Source: Dendrolimus kikuchii (lineage: Eukaryota; Arthropoda; Insecta; Lepidoptera; Lasiocampidae). Taken from it: 64,000 nucleotides of DNA. Positions within the stretch are counted from its first letter, which is position 1; the number at the start of each line of letters is the position of its first letter. The translations under genes were made by a program, and so were the position numbers. The notes below the pieces were generated by a model. It was given only the letters and a program-made list of their open reading frames with translations. It did no database searches and had not been told where the DNA came from. The DNA is taken from positions 19,252,338 through 19,316,337 of the forward strand of contig CM034401.1 in NCBI GenBank assembly GCA_019925095.2, read 5' to 3'. Below, piece after piece: positions 40,815-52,400 of this stretch.

Positions 40815-43800
40815 CTGGAATTTTTTTAAATAAATCGAAATATAATTATTTGGAAAGTCGAATAAAATTAGTCCATTAAAGCTGCACTATCCTCATCGCA
40901 CCACTCTAACACTTTACATTGGAATAAGTATTTATATAGTAAGTGTACTGTGCGATCCAAATAAAAATAGGAATATCAATAATCTGTCAAATGTCACTTG
41001 AAAAGTATGGTTTGCAAAAAAACTTATTTGCATATCAATAATAAATAGTCTTACATCAAATTTAAATAAAAAGGTTAAATTAGTAGTAAATTGTCTTAAT
41101 ATAATATTTAATTATTTAAAGTTATTTAAAGTCACAATATGGCGCAAAGCCGATCCTATTCTCATTTGAATCTCATTATACTATCTTTTATATTTTTCTA
41201 CTTCTGTTTGTCTATGCTTTGGTGTACAATAAAGAGTTATCTACCTACCTATCGTAATATAAATTAGCAATAAATAAACAATCCCCGGTAAACGTAGTGT
41301 CGGACGCTCTCTAGCCCGATGGACCGACAACCTATGCAAGGTCGCCGGTAGGCGCTGGCTGAGGAAATCGGAGGACAGGGATGAGTGTCGCCGTCTTGGG
41401 GAGGCCTACGTCTAGCAGTGGATTGCAAATGGCTGACGACGATGAAACAATCCCCCGATAAATCATCACACATAACGATAAATAATAATAATTATAGCGT
41501 GTAATTTTCAACATATTTCAAATTAAAATTCTAAAAAAAAGTTACGGAACGTAGAGTCCATAGAGTTCCCTTTATATAAAAAAATTGTCATTTAAAGCTA
41601 TTCTTGCTGCTTTAGCAGTGTAGAATTGTAAATGTTCCGGTGTTAAAATTTGCCTATTTTTATTAGACAAGTTTTTTTATTTCTGCTTCTTATAAATAGA
41701 ATCTGAAATGAGGATATTATATACAGGATACATCAATGTAAGAACATCAAGGTAACTGACAATAACTCACAAAATTAGCAATGCTGATATAAGACGCCAA
41801 ACTGAAAGGACATGATGAAACAATGACACTGAATTATTGAAGTTCATGTTTATATGGATCGATTTGGTTGACGTATCCCAATTTAAAGACAAAAATAAAC
41901 ATTCTTATATTTGCTTAAGTTGAATTTGGGAGTGAGCCGGTCATAAGAATGACGGTCGATAAGCACAGTCCTGGGGGCCTATTTTACTACAGTAGAATCT
42001 CAAGTCGAAAACCTTCCAAACTCGAAAAAAAATTGTGTTCCCTTCCCTTCAACCCCAAAACCACTGTTGTTCGAAATCTGAAGTCGAATCTGGAAGTCCT
42101 ATAATCTAAGAGCGAGTAGACATAGATAAAAAAAAGGTAATTTTCCCTCTATAACTCGAAAAATTGGATTTGATTTTATAACCTTTACAACTCGATTATT
42201 TTAATAAATCTTAACCTCTACAAGTCGAATGTTTCCTTAGAAAATTCGCTTAAGTCGAAATCCTCCATAAGTCAAAAACTTTATAGCTCGAATTTTTGGT
42301 GTCTCCCTTCAAGTTCGACTTAAAGAGGTTCTACTGTATTTCAATATCTTGGAGTTGCGAACATATTGAAAGTACAATTCCATTGCGATAATATCAATAA
42401 TTTGTATTCTATTAAATTCATAATATATTCTTAATATCGTCACGGCAGAATAAATAGTACAAAAAAAAATGTTAGCAGAAATGGCCTTAACTGAAACGAA
42501 TATTGAAATTCACCCAAAAATATTGAACATTTATTTCGCCAGTTTTCGTTTATAAATATTTATAATGATTCATAATGGCGTGCCACGGCTATGCCATTAG
42601 CATTAACAGAATACCGAATTCAGCCAAATCTACGATCGAGATACTAGTGTCCGGACGAGATTGCAATAACAGAATTACCCACTCCCCTGGAGTGGAGACA
42701 AGATTTCAGTAAAAGCAGTGAAGGCCTCCTTGCAGTCCAACAGATTGACGACTTGCGCAAAGTCGTCAGCAGGAGCTGGATGAGGGATGCTGAGGAGTGG
42801 GATATCTAAACAGACTTCGCTTACATCCAGCAGTAGCATAAATGTTTTCAAGCAAGAGATATGTCACATTTCATGCACCTATATATCCCTACATGAATAC
42901 TGTAAAAGAGGAAATCAAATTATACAAAGAGAGGCTGGTAAAACACCTTAATAAGGTAGTAGAGTAGTCGTTAAATACCAGCTGTGAGAAACGACTAAAA
43001 AGGCGTGTCATCTGGAAACTTAACAACTGCTAAAAACCATTTGGCATGGACCTTGTGTGAAGTTGTCTCTTCTAGAGGCCACTCTCGCACCGCCATTCTA
43101 CGCACTGAACACATTTGCAAATATGTAGTTGTAGAGACTGAATGCAGATACAAGAGTACAAAAAAATATATATCCCCATATCATTTCGCATGGTTAAAAC
43201 TATTAACATTTATCTATATTATCTGTAAAGTGTACAAACGTGCTAGAATGTCAATACAAAAAATAGATATCGGCTTGGACGTGCAGGGACTGAATTTGCC
43301 TTTGCCATCAAATATGCCTAAAGTCATAAATGTAAATAAAAATATTGTGTACAAATCGATTGCCCACTACTGTTTAAATACCTAGGTATTGGAGAAATTA
43401 CGTAAATAGAGAAATAAACATCTTGATTCTAAACATAAAATTATTAAATAATGTTGCGAACAGAATCACCCCCTGACCTCTCCCCCGTAAATCCCGTACC
43501 CCCACGCCCCGCTTATCGCGGATACGTAGCTCGCTCCGTTAGCTGCTAAGCGTCTGCATTTTTGTAGTACCTTAGTAAGCACGGGGCTCGCCTACGGAAA
43601 CCTTATCCACCTCGGTCGAATATATACACACAAGGAAGACTAAGAAGACCAGGAAGATCAAGCATTCGGAAGACTATAGCCAACGGACTCTCAGCGTGTC
43701 TACGTGGATATTGTGAACCACCAGTGATTGTGATTAGTGCCACTCGTATTGATCGGTGTAATCGATACAATTAGTGCTATCTACGTTCAGCGTAACGTCC

Positions 43801-46800
43801 GGTGCGGTCCGGTCCGACTGGTGTAAGTTGTGTTGGTTAACCTCGAACGTGCCGTTTGATACAGTTGTGCTGATCGCACCTGTTGCTGTTGTAGCGCCTA
43901 TAAATAAATACAGTCAACTTGCTAAGGGGTGTTTCATTTAGGGCGACCCCTGCGCCCGCACGCCCAACAAATAGTAACAAGATTAAATATATTTTTATTT
44001 AATCAAAATACATATTTATTTCTATGATATTGTCTATATTCGTAATGGAAAGGACTTCACTTATCAGGACAACAAGTACCTATCATATGTTGACCCAGAA
44101 TATAATCTAACTCTATGTCCAGTTTCATTTAAATCCGTTCAGTTGTTTCATGTGATGGACAACATGGATAAAGGACAGGTTTATAAATCCATTATTAGAC
44201 CTGTACTTTTGTATGACAATGAACCGTGACCTGTACTTGAGCACCAAAAGCAAGAACTGCGTGTCACGGAGATAAATAGGCTGCGATGGATGAGTGGAGT
44301 GACGCGGAAAGACCGTGTCAGGAACTCCCGCATCCGAGGCCGTCTTCATGTTCGTGACATAGCAGACAAACTGCAAGTGTCGCTTACGCTGGTACGGCCA
44401 GATTTTACGGAGACCGGCTAATTACATGGGTAACAAATGTCTTGTCATGCCGCCTCCGCCAGGTCGAAGGGGAAGGCCCAAGAAATCCTGGCTTGACGTT
44501 GTGAAGGATGACATGCGTACCAATGGTCTCCAAACGGGGGATACTGAAGACCGCGCGAAGTGGAATAGAAAAAGTAGGAAAGCGGACCCTGGGCGTCGGA
44601 GTGAACGCTCTGAACGCAACCGGGATTTAACGCTCCGATGATGATGATAATGATAAGTTGTTTTCATGTGGTGCTCTAGCATACAGACAAAAATTATAAA
44701 GTGCATTTTCGGAATCTGCTGGGCTGAATTAGTCACCCTGTTTTTTTCACATGTTTAAATTCATCGTACAAACTCAAATCTACTGATTTATTATATTATA
44801 AATAACTTATCATCAAGTAGGTATATTCATGTTCATGCATCCGGGGGACATTGATTGTAATATTGAAACTTGTGTCTACAGCTGCTTCCACCTAACGGTA
44901 TATGACCAGTATTTTTTGACCCCAACATCCCAGTTAAGCAGAAAGACTCATTTTGTATATCAGTGAAGCTTAGCCTGTGCTTCAGCTGCATTGAGAATGT
45001 ATGTCAGGGAGATGAATATACTGTGATAGATGAGTGATATTACGAGTCATGAATGCAGCATGAGTGTAACATTGCAGTTAAACTAAGAGACTGAACCCTA
45101 AGCTGGTACAATTTGCAGAAGCCACAAGTTATGTGGTTAACAAATCTGCTGTAGAATTTCGAAACCTAGAAACTGGACATTCTAAGTTATATTTTATTCT
45201 AGAAATAGCTTAAGCTTATCTACATACTTGGGGTCTTATGATAGAGAGATAAGAACACTTTATTGCACACCAATATATAGAATTATAAAAACAGTGGTTT
45301 GTTTTTGTAATAATGTAATGTTTACAATATTTTCTAGGCAATACAATAGGCGGCCTTATCACTCAAAGCAATCTCTTCCAGGCAACCTAAATCAAAGAAA
45401 TTTGAATCAGGCAATACAGGTGGTACAGGAAAAAGGCAGTAGATAAATAAATACTCAAATTATTTTAAGACCTAAATATACAAATACATACATATATACA
45501 ATAACATATTTCAAAATACGTAAAATAATTATATTGTGTTAATCAGAGATAACTATTTATAGAAAAATAACGATATATTATATTTATATATGTGATTTTG
45601 GAGGTGGGCACTGGAAACCAGTGTTGTGTCAGACCAGGTTTCGGCACATCAAAATGTGCTAACTTTATTTCTAAACTTGCAGCATTGAATTTCTGTATAG
45701 AATATATATTTTTAATTATATATTTTCATGCTTTCTTTTTTAAATGGATGATTGTGTATTTATTTGTCATGCTACACTTTTGCTGATGTATTATAGCATT
45801 TCCATGCTTTCTTTTTTAAATGGATGATTGTGTATTTATTTGTCATGCTACACTTTTGCTGATGTATTATGCTAGCAAAACCATGTAAAAACTACTAATA
45901 AAAACATATTGTCTCTATCTTAAATAATAATAATAAATATTTTTTTTATTTTATAGCCATTACATCATAATTGTTACAAGTAAAAGTTATAAAATCAGGT
46001 CCTGGTATAGGAGGTAAACCCAAGAAATTCTGAATTAATGTTATGAGGAATAATATGTGTACTAATGGTATTATCAAGGAAAAGCCAGAGAAAATGTGAA
46101 GTGGGGAAGAAAAAGTAGAAACACAGGATTGCAAGTTCTGAAGGAGATGGTCCAGACACATGATAATTATGATACATCATTTATATGTTTGATTTTATTT
46201 ATTTAATCTTTATTAGTATCATTTACCTGTCAGTTCTGGCATGAAAATACTTTTTACCTTTGAAATAAACATAGCAAGAATATAATTAAATTTATATTGA
46301 ATAAGAAAATGTTTATTTAAAAAAAGAGTAATTTATGGATGGCCCTTAAGCCATGTAAGTATGACTTAGGGGCCATCCATAAATTACATCATACATCAAG
46401 GGAGGGAGGGGGGTCAATGTGTGGGAGGGGTCCTAAATATTGCAATGTCACATTTAAAAATCGAATATATTTAAGCTTTAAAACACGAAATTTGAACTAT
46501 TAACAAAAAACTTCAAAATATTTCCAACATTATCTGCATGAGCATAGTGTTGGAATGGAAATAAAACTAATTAATTATGGAACTGCTGTTTTAATTTAGT
46601 ATTTTCTTGATGTAAAATTGCAGAATATGTGATGTCACACTATGGAGGGATGAGTCTCATATAATATGTGACAAGGATGGGGGAGAGGTCAAAAATCATG
46701 TAATTTATAGATGGCTCCATACATGTGATTAAAACAAATATCATGTTTTGAGAATTTGTCTGCTGCATTGTCAGCAAACTATGTTTGCACTCGGCTAATT

Positions 46801-47679
46801 ACTGTCCTGGGATTATATCTGACACAACACTGATTTTTTTATATAACATATTACTTTCTGAAATAACGAAGTTTTTACACACATCAAAATTAACATTACT
46901 TACACTGTATGTAGCTAGCATAGGTACCTAATAAGAAATGATTTACCTTTTTCAACATTAATCCACATATCCTCCAAAGTATTTTCAATTGGCCTGACTT
47001 GTTCTGGATCAAATAACCAGGTTTTATTACAGAATGATGGCCCCATAGTCCCTAATTTTGTCGGCCATATACCATGGATAGACCAATGCTCTGGAGATGG
47101 CAAGTTACAGGAATGATTGGGCTTGTCACTCCATACTTTGCAGACGGTTGGTGGCCAACTCTGGGTGAAGATGAGCAGGTCCCATTGATTATCTGCTTTG
47201 TGATGTTTAGGCTGTGCATGGTTTATGCTGTAATAAATTAAGTTACTGAGATTAGTTAAATATGCCCTGACAATGAGACAGGTCATTAAAAGTCCTCAAT
47301 GAGCTATTGAGTAATTTATGTTCAACATTTATATATCATAAATATCTCGTTAATTATTTATTTATTCAAGCCAAATATACGAGTTATACATTACAGAATT
47401 TTATAAAAATCTCATACTTAATAATTTTATAGTAATGCATGCATTATAAAATAACTAAAAAAACAACCAGTAAATATGTATATTAAATTATGGAACTTTA
47501 GTACAATAACAACTAAGTTTTACTGTCTTGCAAGTAATTATTTAAATTAAAGGAAAGTGATTTACTGTCTTGCAAGTAATTATTTAAATTAAAGGAAAGT
47601 GATATCATTGAGACCCATATATACATCATACTTACCAGGATAATATTAATAATAAATGCGTTGAATAATACACAATCAT
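40336..47679 (-). CDS. RNASET2: Ribonuclease T2, secreted/lysosomal (gene span)
   Basis: Family knowledge: RNase T2 enzymes are acid endoribonucleases in lysosomes or outside the cell that cut RNA through a 2',3'-cyclic phosphate. Seen: three exons (47636-47679, 46947-47227, 40336-40814), sites and phases consistent, summing to 804 nt = 267 residues plus stop. Exon 1 gives a hydrophobic signal peptide (MIVYYSTHLLLILSC). Catalytic motif CAS1 reads WSIHGIWPTK and CAS2 reads WAHEWSKHGTCA, so both catalytic histidines and the Glu/Lys are kept. Paired cysteines are present (VCKVW, HSCNLP, FCNKTW, GTCA, IECRK, RICFKK). A 6.1 kb intron between the two motifs holds mobile elements. Related to insect RNase X25/Oy. 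No canonical poly(A) signal was spotted close to the stop. Confidence 0.94.
41295..41450 (+). mobile_element. RTE-like LINE 3' end
   Basis: Reads ARWTDNLCKVAGRRWLRKSE then RRLGEAYV, with the DNA tail GGAGGCCTACGTCTAGCAGT. In the long RNase T2 intron. Confidence 0.8.
41990..42336. mobile_element. pogo/Tigger-like MITE
   Basis: CAGTAGAATCTCAAGTCGAA at the left and TTCGACTTAAAGAGGTTCTA CTG at the right are inverted repeats, flanked by TA on both sides (41988-41989, 42337-42338). The inside is full of TCGAAAA/TCGAAT motifs in both directions. 347 bp, no transposase. In the long RNase T2 intron. Confidence 0.8.
42690..42835 (+). mobile_element. RTE-like LINE 3' end, decayed
   Basis: Reads QIDDLRKVVSRSWMRDAEEW, then a stop and ...FAYIQQ; the same end as 41295-41450 with frame damage. 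Confidence 0.6.
43005..43385 (+). other. 126-codon open frame, unrecognised
   Basis: An open frame in the RNase T2 intron, on the opposite strand, with no domain, signal or membrane segment I recognise. Likely chance or a mobile-element remnant. Confidence 0.2.
43452..43969 (+). mobile_element. Solo LTR
   Basis: 518 bp starting TGTTGCGAACAG and ending CGCACGCCCAACA (TG...CA), with a TATA-like CGAATATATACACAC near 43618 and AATAAA near 43904. The 5-bp flanks are AATAA and AATAG, an imperfect target duplication. No gag/pol and no second LTR nearby. Strand inferred from the order TATA then AATAAA. The family (Gypsy or BEL) is not determined. Confidence 0.75.
44225..44655 (+). mobile_element. 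RTE-like LINE C-terminal end, best copy
   Basis: Reads INRLRWMSGVTRKDRVRNSR, then after a frame change RGRPKKSWLDVVKDDMRTNG and SERSERNRDLTLR, then TGA-ATG repeats. Matches the fragments at 8339-8510 (minus) and 46000-46160. Confidence 0.85.
45228..45440 (+). repeat. Dispersed repeat, 'CTTTATTGCAC' family
   Basis: AAGAACACTTTATTGCACAC, GGCGGCCTTATCACT and AATCTCTTCCAGGCAACCT match 53915-54050. Class unknown. Confidence 0.5.
45724..45872. repeat. Tandem duplication, ~73 bp unit
   Basis: CATGCTTTCTTTTTTAAATG through TTTTGCTGATGTATTAT occurs twice in a row, with no difference over about 68 bp. Confidence 0.85.
46000..46165 (+). mobile_element. RTE-like LINE fragment, old copy
   Basis: GGTCCTGGTATAGGAGGTAA, CCCAAGAAATTCTGAATTAA and GGAAGAAAAAGTAGAAACA follow the 44460-44600 sequence with many substitutions. 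Confidence 0.55.
46369..46718. mobile_element. MITE 'GGGGCCATCCATAAATTAC', intact copy
   Basis: GGGGCCATCCATAAATTACA at the left and GTAATTTATAGATGGCTCC at the right are inverted repeats. About 350 bp. Directly before it, 46328-46345 carries the same end in opposite orientation, so a second partial copy adjoins it. Confidence 0.75.
46947..47227 (-). CDS. RNASET2: RNase T2 exon 2, CAS1
   Basis: Acceptor TTTATTACAG, donor GTAAAT. Encodes WDLLIFTQSWPPTVCK, the CAS1 motif HGIWPTKLGTMGPSFCNK and EDMWINVEK. Confidence 0.95.
47520..47604. repeat. Tandem duplication, 42 bp unit
   Basis: TTTACTGTCTTGCAAGTAAT through TTAAAGGAAAGTGA is present twice without a difference, in RNase T2 intron 1 just before exon 1. 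Confidence 0.85.
47636..47679 (-). CDS. RNASET2: RNase T2 exon 1, signal peptide
   Basis: ATG at 47679, 14 codons plus two bases, donor GTAAGTATG. The hydrophobic core HLLLILS and a Cys formed across the junction suit a signal peptide. Chosen because phase 2 fits exon 2 exactly. Confidence 0.75.
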
Positions 47680-48429
47680 CTTTAGAGTTGATAACGAATG
47701 GTTTTACTAGGTTTGTTATTTAAAAATGTACTCTGTAAAATTAGATACCATATGTAACCATTTTATGTTAATTCTTTAATTTTTAAATTACAAAATTCGT
47801 ACAATTATTAAAAAAATTGTGAACACGTAACACAAAATATTTTCAGATCAGCAATTTTTGATTCTAGGGACAGAGTGAAGTGGATTAACAATTAAACTAT
47901 AAACGCTAAGCTTGCTTAATCGATTACAGGAATAATATCGATTATTCAAAATCCTAAATAGTTCAGTTAGAAACTCGTGTCAATTTATATAATAATACTT
48001 ACCAAATAATTTATATAGTGATTGTTCGCCTGTATTTACGAGTGCTAACTTACCACTCGTAAATGTTATGATTATAGTAGATCTAATTTTGTGTTTATCT
48101 CATTTCATTCGGTTACTGAATAATAAATATACAAATACATTTTATACCCATAAACTTTGTATTTGTGATACATGCCACATAGATGGACTCACGGACAATA
48201 GCCCATACATCACTAGGTTCTTTAACAGATTGTCAAATATATTCGCGACTATTTGACGTGACCTATAAATCTTACCTATCAATCAATTTGTGATTCATTC
48301 AACACAGATAGAGTCGTGGGCAACAGCAATCATGTCACTAAAATTTTTAATGAATTATTATATGTGAATTATAAACAAATATTTCAATATACTACATTAT
48401 TACTGACATTATTTTAAAATTATATTAAT
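47680..48429. other. Region upstream of RNase T2
   Basis: AT-rich, no gene. It should hold the RNase T2 promoter; no TATA box or initiator can be assigned with confidence. Confidence 0.4.
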
Positions 48430-48568
48430 AAGAACAGACGAGCGTGCATAACAAGAGCTATGAATGTCAAAGAAGCAAGTGAGGTGTGTAAGAATAAGCC
48501 TGAATGGCGCTCTGTTGTTCGTAGCTACCCCGTAAGGGAACTGGCGTGAAGTTATGTATGTATGTATT
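48430..48568 (+). mobile_element. LINE 3' end with (TATG)n tail
   Basis: AGAACAGACGAGCGTGCATA to GGGAACTGGCGTGAAGTTAT and TATG repeats. Confidence 0.8.
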
Positions 48569-49250
48569 ATTTTAAAATTTATATTATTAGTGAACAAAAA
48601 ATATTTTTATTTTACTTTGGACTATTTTTCAAACCTCGTGTTATATTATGCAGACAATTAGACTAAAAACTTAATTTTCTGAAATCTTCATTAGATTTTT
48701 ACAGAAAGTACAGAAATAAGAGATATTATACTAAGCTAGTAGTAATCGAAGCAATATTCAATTGTGTTTGTATATAGTACATCACTAGGCAGGATGTTAA
48801 TCACTGACGGCAACGGCAGACGGCTGATGTCTTTATACTTATATTAAAAATATACATTATTTAATAAAATTTTGTCCCATATTATATTAGTATTGTTCAA
48901 ATTTATTTGATTAATAATACTCAATTTCAAAAAAACTACCAAGCAAAAAACTGATTTGTAATTTCACTAAGTTATAGATTACTATGTTTAGATAGCGACA
49001 CCTATTGAAAATATATATATACAAATTCTGATTAATTATTATGAACGCTAGATGGCATTTACAATTACAATGTATCCGTTTTTCTATCAACAAAACCGAT
49101 TTCTTTATATACTTAGTCTGGCCATAAATACTGTTACAATTAAATAGAAACAAAATATTACATTAGAATTTGGACTCTGTCATTTTTATATCATTGTTCA
49201 TTGTGTTTTCTCATTTTGGCGCCAATACATTGCACAACATTTTGCGATAT
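48569..49250. other. Spacer, nothing recognised
   Basis: AT-rich, no coding or repeat family identified. Confidence 0.4.
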
Positions 49251-49254
49251 TAAA

Positions 49255-50298
49255 ATGGAATGGGGCCATATAGAGAACCAAATCGCTGTGATTGCATTAC
49301 ACAAAGTAGGTATGGAGCCAAACGCAATTTTTAAAACTCCATACGCTTGGTATTAGTCGAATGTTTGTATACTGGGCTATTAATAGGTACAATGAGACCT
49401 CTTCTATTTATGACAGAAAAGACCTGGCCGTCCACGTAATGTTCGTACGAAAAAGGTGGTCAAAGCAGTAAGAGAAAGAATTCGAAGATATCCTGTCCGA
49501 AAGCAAAAGATTTTATCTCGGGAGATGAAGATATCACCTAGAACCATGTCGCGTATTTTAAATGATGACTTAGGACTTGCAGCCTATAAGAGACGCACTG
49601 GTCATTGCTTAACTCATAATTTAAAAAAGAATAGGGTGGTAAAATCGAAACAACTACTGAAGCGGTACGCAAAAGGAGGTCACAGAAAAATTTTGTTTAC
49701 GGATGAGAAAATTTTTACAATTGAGCAACATTTTAACAAACAAAATAACCGTATTTATGCTCAAAGCTCTAAGGAAGCTTCTCAATTAGTCGACAGAGTG
49801 CAACGTGGGCATTATCCGTCTTCAGTGATGGTTTGGTGGGGTGTTAGCTATGAAGGAGTGACTGAGCCATATTTTGGTGAAAAAGGTATCAAAACATCGG
49901 CACAAGTGTATCAAGATACCATTCTTGAGAAGGTAGTTAAGCCCCTTAACAACACCATATTAAATAACCAATAATGGTCCTTCCAGAAAGACTCGGCGCC
50001 GGGTCATAAAGCTTGGTCCACGCAGTCTTGGTTAGAAACGATACGTTTCGGACTTCATCAGAGCTGAAGATTGGCTGTCCTCTATTCCCGATCTTAATCC
50101 GCTGGATTATGATTTATGGTCAGTTTTAGAGAGTACGGCGTGCTCTAAACGCCATGATAATTTGGAGTCCTTAAAACAATCTATACGATTGGCAGTGAAG
50201 AATTTTCCCATGGAAAGAGGCTTCATGCTTCTATTGATAACTGGCCTCAACGTTTAAAGGACTGTATTGCAGCCAATGGAGATCACTTCAAATAAGCT
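49255..50298 (+). pseudogene. maT/mariner-like transposase, decayed
   Basis: Starts MEWGHIENQIAVIALHKVGM at 49255 and needs several frame changes. The longest frame (49456-49974) carries the HTH part (ILSREMKISPRTMSRIL), LFTDEKIFTIEQ (first D) and VMVWWGVSYEGV. It stops at LNNTILNNQ; the second D (QKDSAPGHKA) and the last motif (IPDLNPLDYDLWSVL) follow in shifted frames. D-P-L-D-Y instead of N-P-I-E suggests a maT-type DD37D enzyme. Not functional. Confidence 0.88.
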
Positions 50299-50324
50299 TT
50301 TTATATTTTAAATCCCTATTAATA

Positions 50325-50343
50325 TTATAAATGCGAAAGTAAC

Positions 50344-50376
<33 letters not shown>

Positions 50377-50690
50377 TCCGTTTTCACGTAAAAACTACTG
50401 GACCGATTTGGCTGAAACTCAGTATATATATATTTTCGATGCCGAGAATGAACATAGGATACTTTTTATCCCGGAAAATGGGATAGTTTCCGGGATAAAA
50501 GTATATTTGTCTCTCTGTTTGTTATCCTTTTATGGAAAGACTATTGGACCGATTTGTCTGATACTCGGTACATATGTAACTTGAATACCGAGGGTGGCCA
50601 AGGGATACTTTTCATCCCGGATACTGGGATAGATTTTGGGATAGATTTATGTAAAGTTTATCCCGGAAACTAGGATAGGTTTTTTATTTG
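50325..50690 (+). repeat. Dispersed repeat with (CTGT)n start
   Basis: TAATATTATAAATGCGAAAG, TAACTCTGTCTGTCTGTCTG and TTTTCACGTAAAAACTACTG GACCGATTTGGC, then two diverged halves each containing GGGATAG/ATCCCGGA phrases. Class not determined; related to 7840-8235 and 52520-52600. Confidence 0.6.
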
Positions 50691-52400
50691 TGGTTGGCCA
50701 TTTTCGTCATTTTGTTTATTTTGGTCAATTTGGTCGTTTAGGTAGTTTTGTTTAGTTTAATTGTTTTGGTAGTTGTGGTAGTTGGCGGCCTCTGTGGTTG
50801 AGCGGGCTAAGCCTTTGCCGGCGTACCTCACTGCAACGCAGAGGTTCCGGGTTCGATTCCTGGTATAGTAAATTTCGGAAACGTATTTTCTCCGTTATTT
50901 ACTATGGTCTGGGTGTCTGGGATCGGCCCCAGAGTAGTCCGTTGTATATTACCCATAACACAAGCGTAACTTGCTTAATTTGGGGATATACAATGTGTGT
51001 GTTTGTCTGCCGATTATTATATTATTATATTAGTTTTGGTTGGTAGTTTTGCTATTTTCGGTAGTTTATGCTGGTAGTTTTGGTAGTCGTGATAGTTTTG
51101 GTAGTTTTGGTAGTTGTAGTAGTTTTGGTAGTTGTGGTAGTTTTGTTTTATAGATTTGGGAGTTTCGGGAGTTTTGGTAGTTGTGGTAGTTTTGATAGTT
51201 GTGGTAGTTTTGGTTTGTAGATTTGGTAGTTTTGGTTGGTTGATTTGGTATATTCGGTAGTTTTGGTAGTTGCGGTAGTTTTGATAGTTGTGGTAGTTTT
51301 GGTAGTTGTGGTAGTTTTGGTAGTTTTGATAGTTGTGGTAGTTTTGGTAGTTTTGATAGTTGTGGTAGTTTTGGTAGTTTTGATAGTTGTGGTAGTTTGG
51401 GTAGTTTTGATAGTTGTGGTAGTTTTGATAGTTGTGGTAGTTTTGATAGTTTTTATAGTTGTGGTAGTTTTGATAGTTGTGGTAGTTTTGGTAGTTGTGG
51501 TAGTTTTGGTAGTTTTGATAGTTGTGGTAGTTTTGGTAGTTTTGATAGTTGTGGTAGTTTTGGTAGTTTTGAGAGTTGTGGTAGTTTTGGTAGTTTTTGT
51601 AGTTGTGGTAGTTTTGGTAGTTGTGGTAGTTTTGGTAGTTGTGGTAGTTTTGGTAGTTGTGGTAGTTTTGGTAGTTGTGGTAGTTTTGGTAGTTTTGATA
51701 GTTGTGGTAGTTTTGGTAGTTTTGATAGTTGTGGTAGTTTTGGTAGTTGTGGTAGTTTTGGTAGTTTTGATAGTTGTGGTAGTTTTGGTAGTTTTGATAG
51801 TTGTGGTAGTTTTGATAGTTGTGGTAGTTTTGGTAATTGTGGTAGTTTTGATAGTTGTGGTAGTTTTGGTAGTTTTGATAGTTTTGGTAGTTTTGATAGT
51901 TGTGGTAGTTTTGGTAGTTTTTATAGTTGTGGTAGTTTTGATAGTTGTGGTAGTTTTGGTAGTTATGGTAGTTTTGGTAGTTGTGATAGTTGTGGTAGTT
52001 TTGGTAGTTTTGATAGTTGTGGTAGTTTTGGTAGTTTTGAGAGTTGTGGTAGTTTTGGTAGTTTTAGTAGTTTTGGTAGTTTTGGTAGTTGTGGTAGTTT
52101 TGGTAGTTTTGATAGTTGTGGTAGTTTTGGTAGTTTTGATAGTTGTGGTAGTTTTGGTAGTTGTGGTAGTTTTGGTAGTTTTGATAGTTGTGGTAGTTTT
52201 GGTAGTTTTGGTAGTTTTGATAGTTGTGGTAGTTTTGATAGTTGTGGTAGTTTTGGTAGTTGCGGTAGTTTTGATAGTTGTGGCAGTTTAGGTAGTTGTG
52301 GTAGTTTTAGTTGGTGGATTTGGTAGTTTTGGTTGGTAATTTGGTAGTTTCGGTAGTTTTAGTAAGTTTGGTAGTTTTGATCGTTTGTGTAGTTTACACA
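50690..52400 (+). repeat. Minisatellite, 9-bp unit GGTAGTTTT/GGTAGTTGT
   Basis: About 1.3 kb of continuous 9-bp units (51060-52390) with GGTAGTTTT, GATAGTTGT and GGTAGTTGT alternating, often as a 27-bp triplet, and degenerate units outside. A SINE splits the left edge. Two plus-strand frames are open for more than 300 codons only because the unit lacks stops in those frames; they read Gly-Ser-Phe/Cys or Val/Leu repeats and are not called as genes. Confidence 0.93.
50785..51030 (+). mobile_element. tRNA-derived SINE, full copy
   Basis: GCGGCCTCTGTGGTTGAGCG (A-box part), B box GGTTCGATTCC at 50850-50860, a tRNA-unrelated body with GATCGGCCCCAGAGTAGTCC, and an ATT-rich tail. Inserted into the left edge of the minisatellite. 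Confidence 0.9.

Noticed and set aside
43005..43385. 126-codon frame as a nested gene in the RNase T2 intron
   Set aside because: No domain, no promoter or poly(A) context; may be chance. Listed only as an unrecognised frame.
51236..52326. Open frames of 351 and 309 codons (Val/Leu-rich and Gly-Ser-Phe/Cys-rich)
   Set aside because: They are translations of the 9-bp minisatellite in frames that lack stops; no start context, codon bias or non-repetitive part supports a gene.
50690..52400. CRISPR-like regular repeats
   Set aside because: The array has no unique spacers and the genome is eukaryotic; it is a minisatellite.
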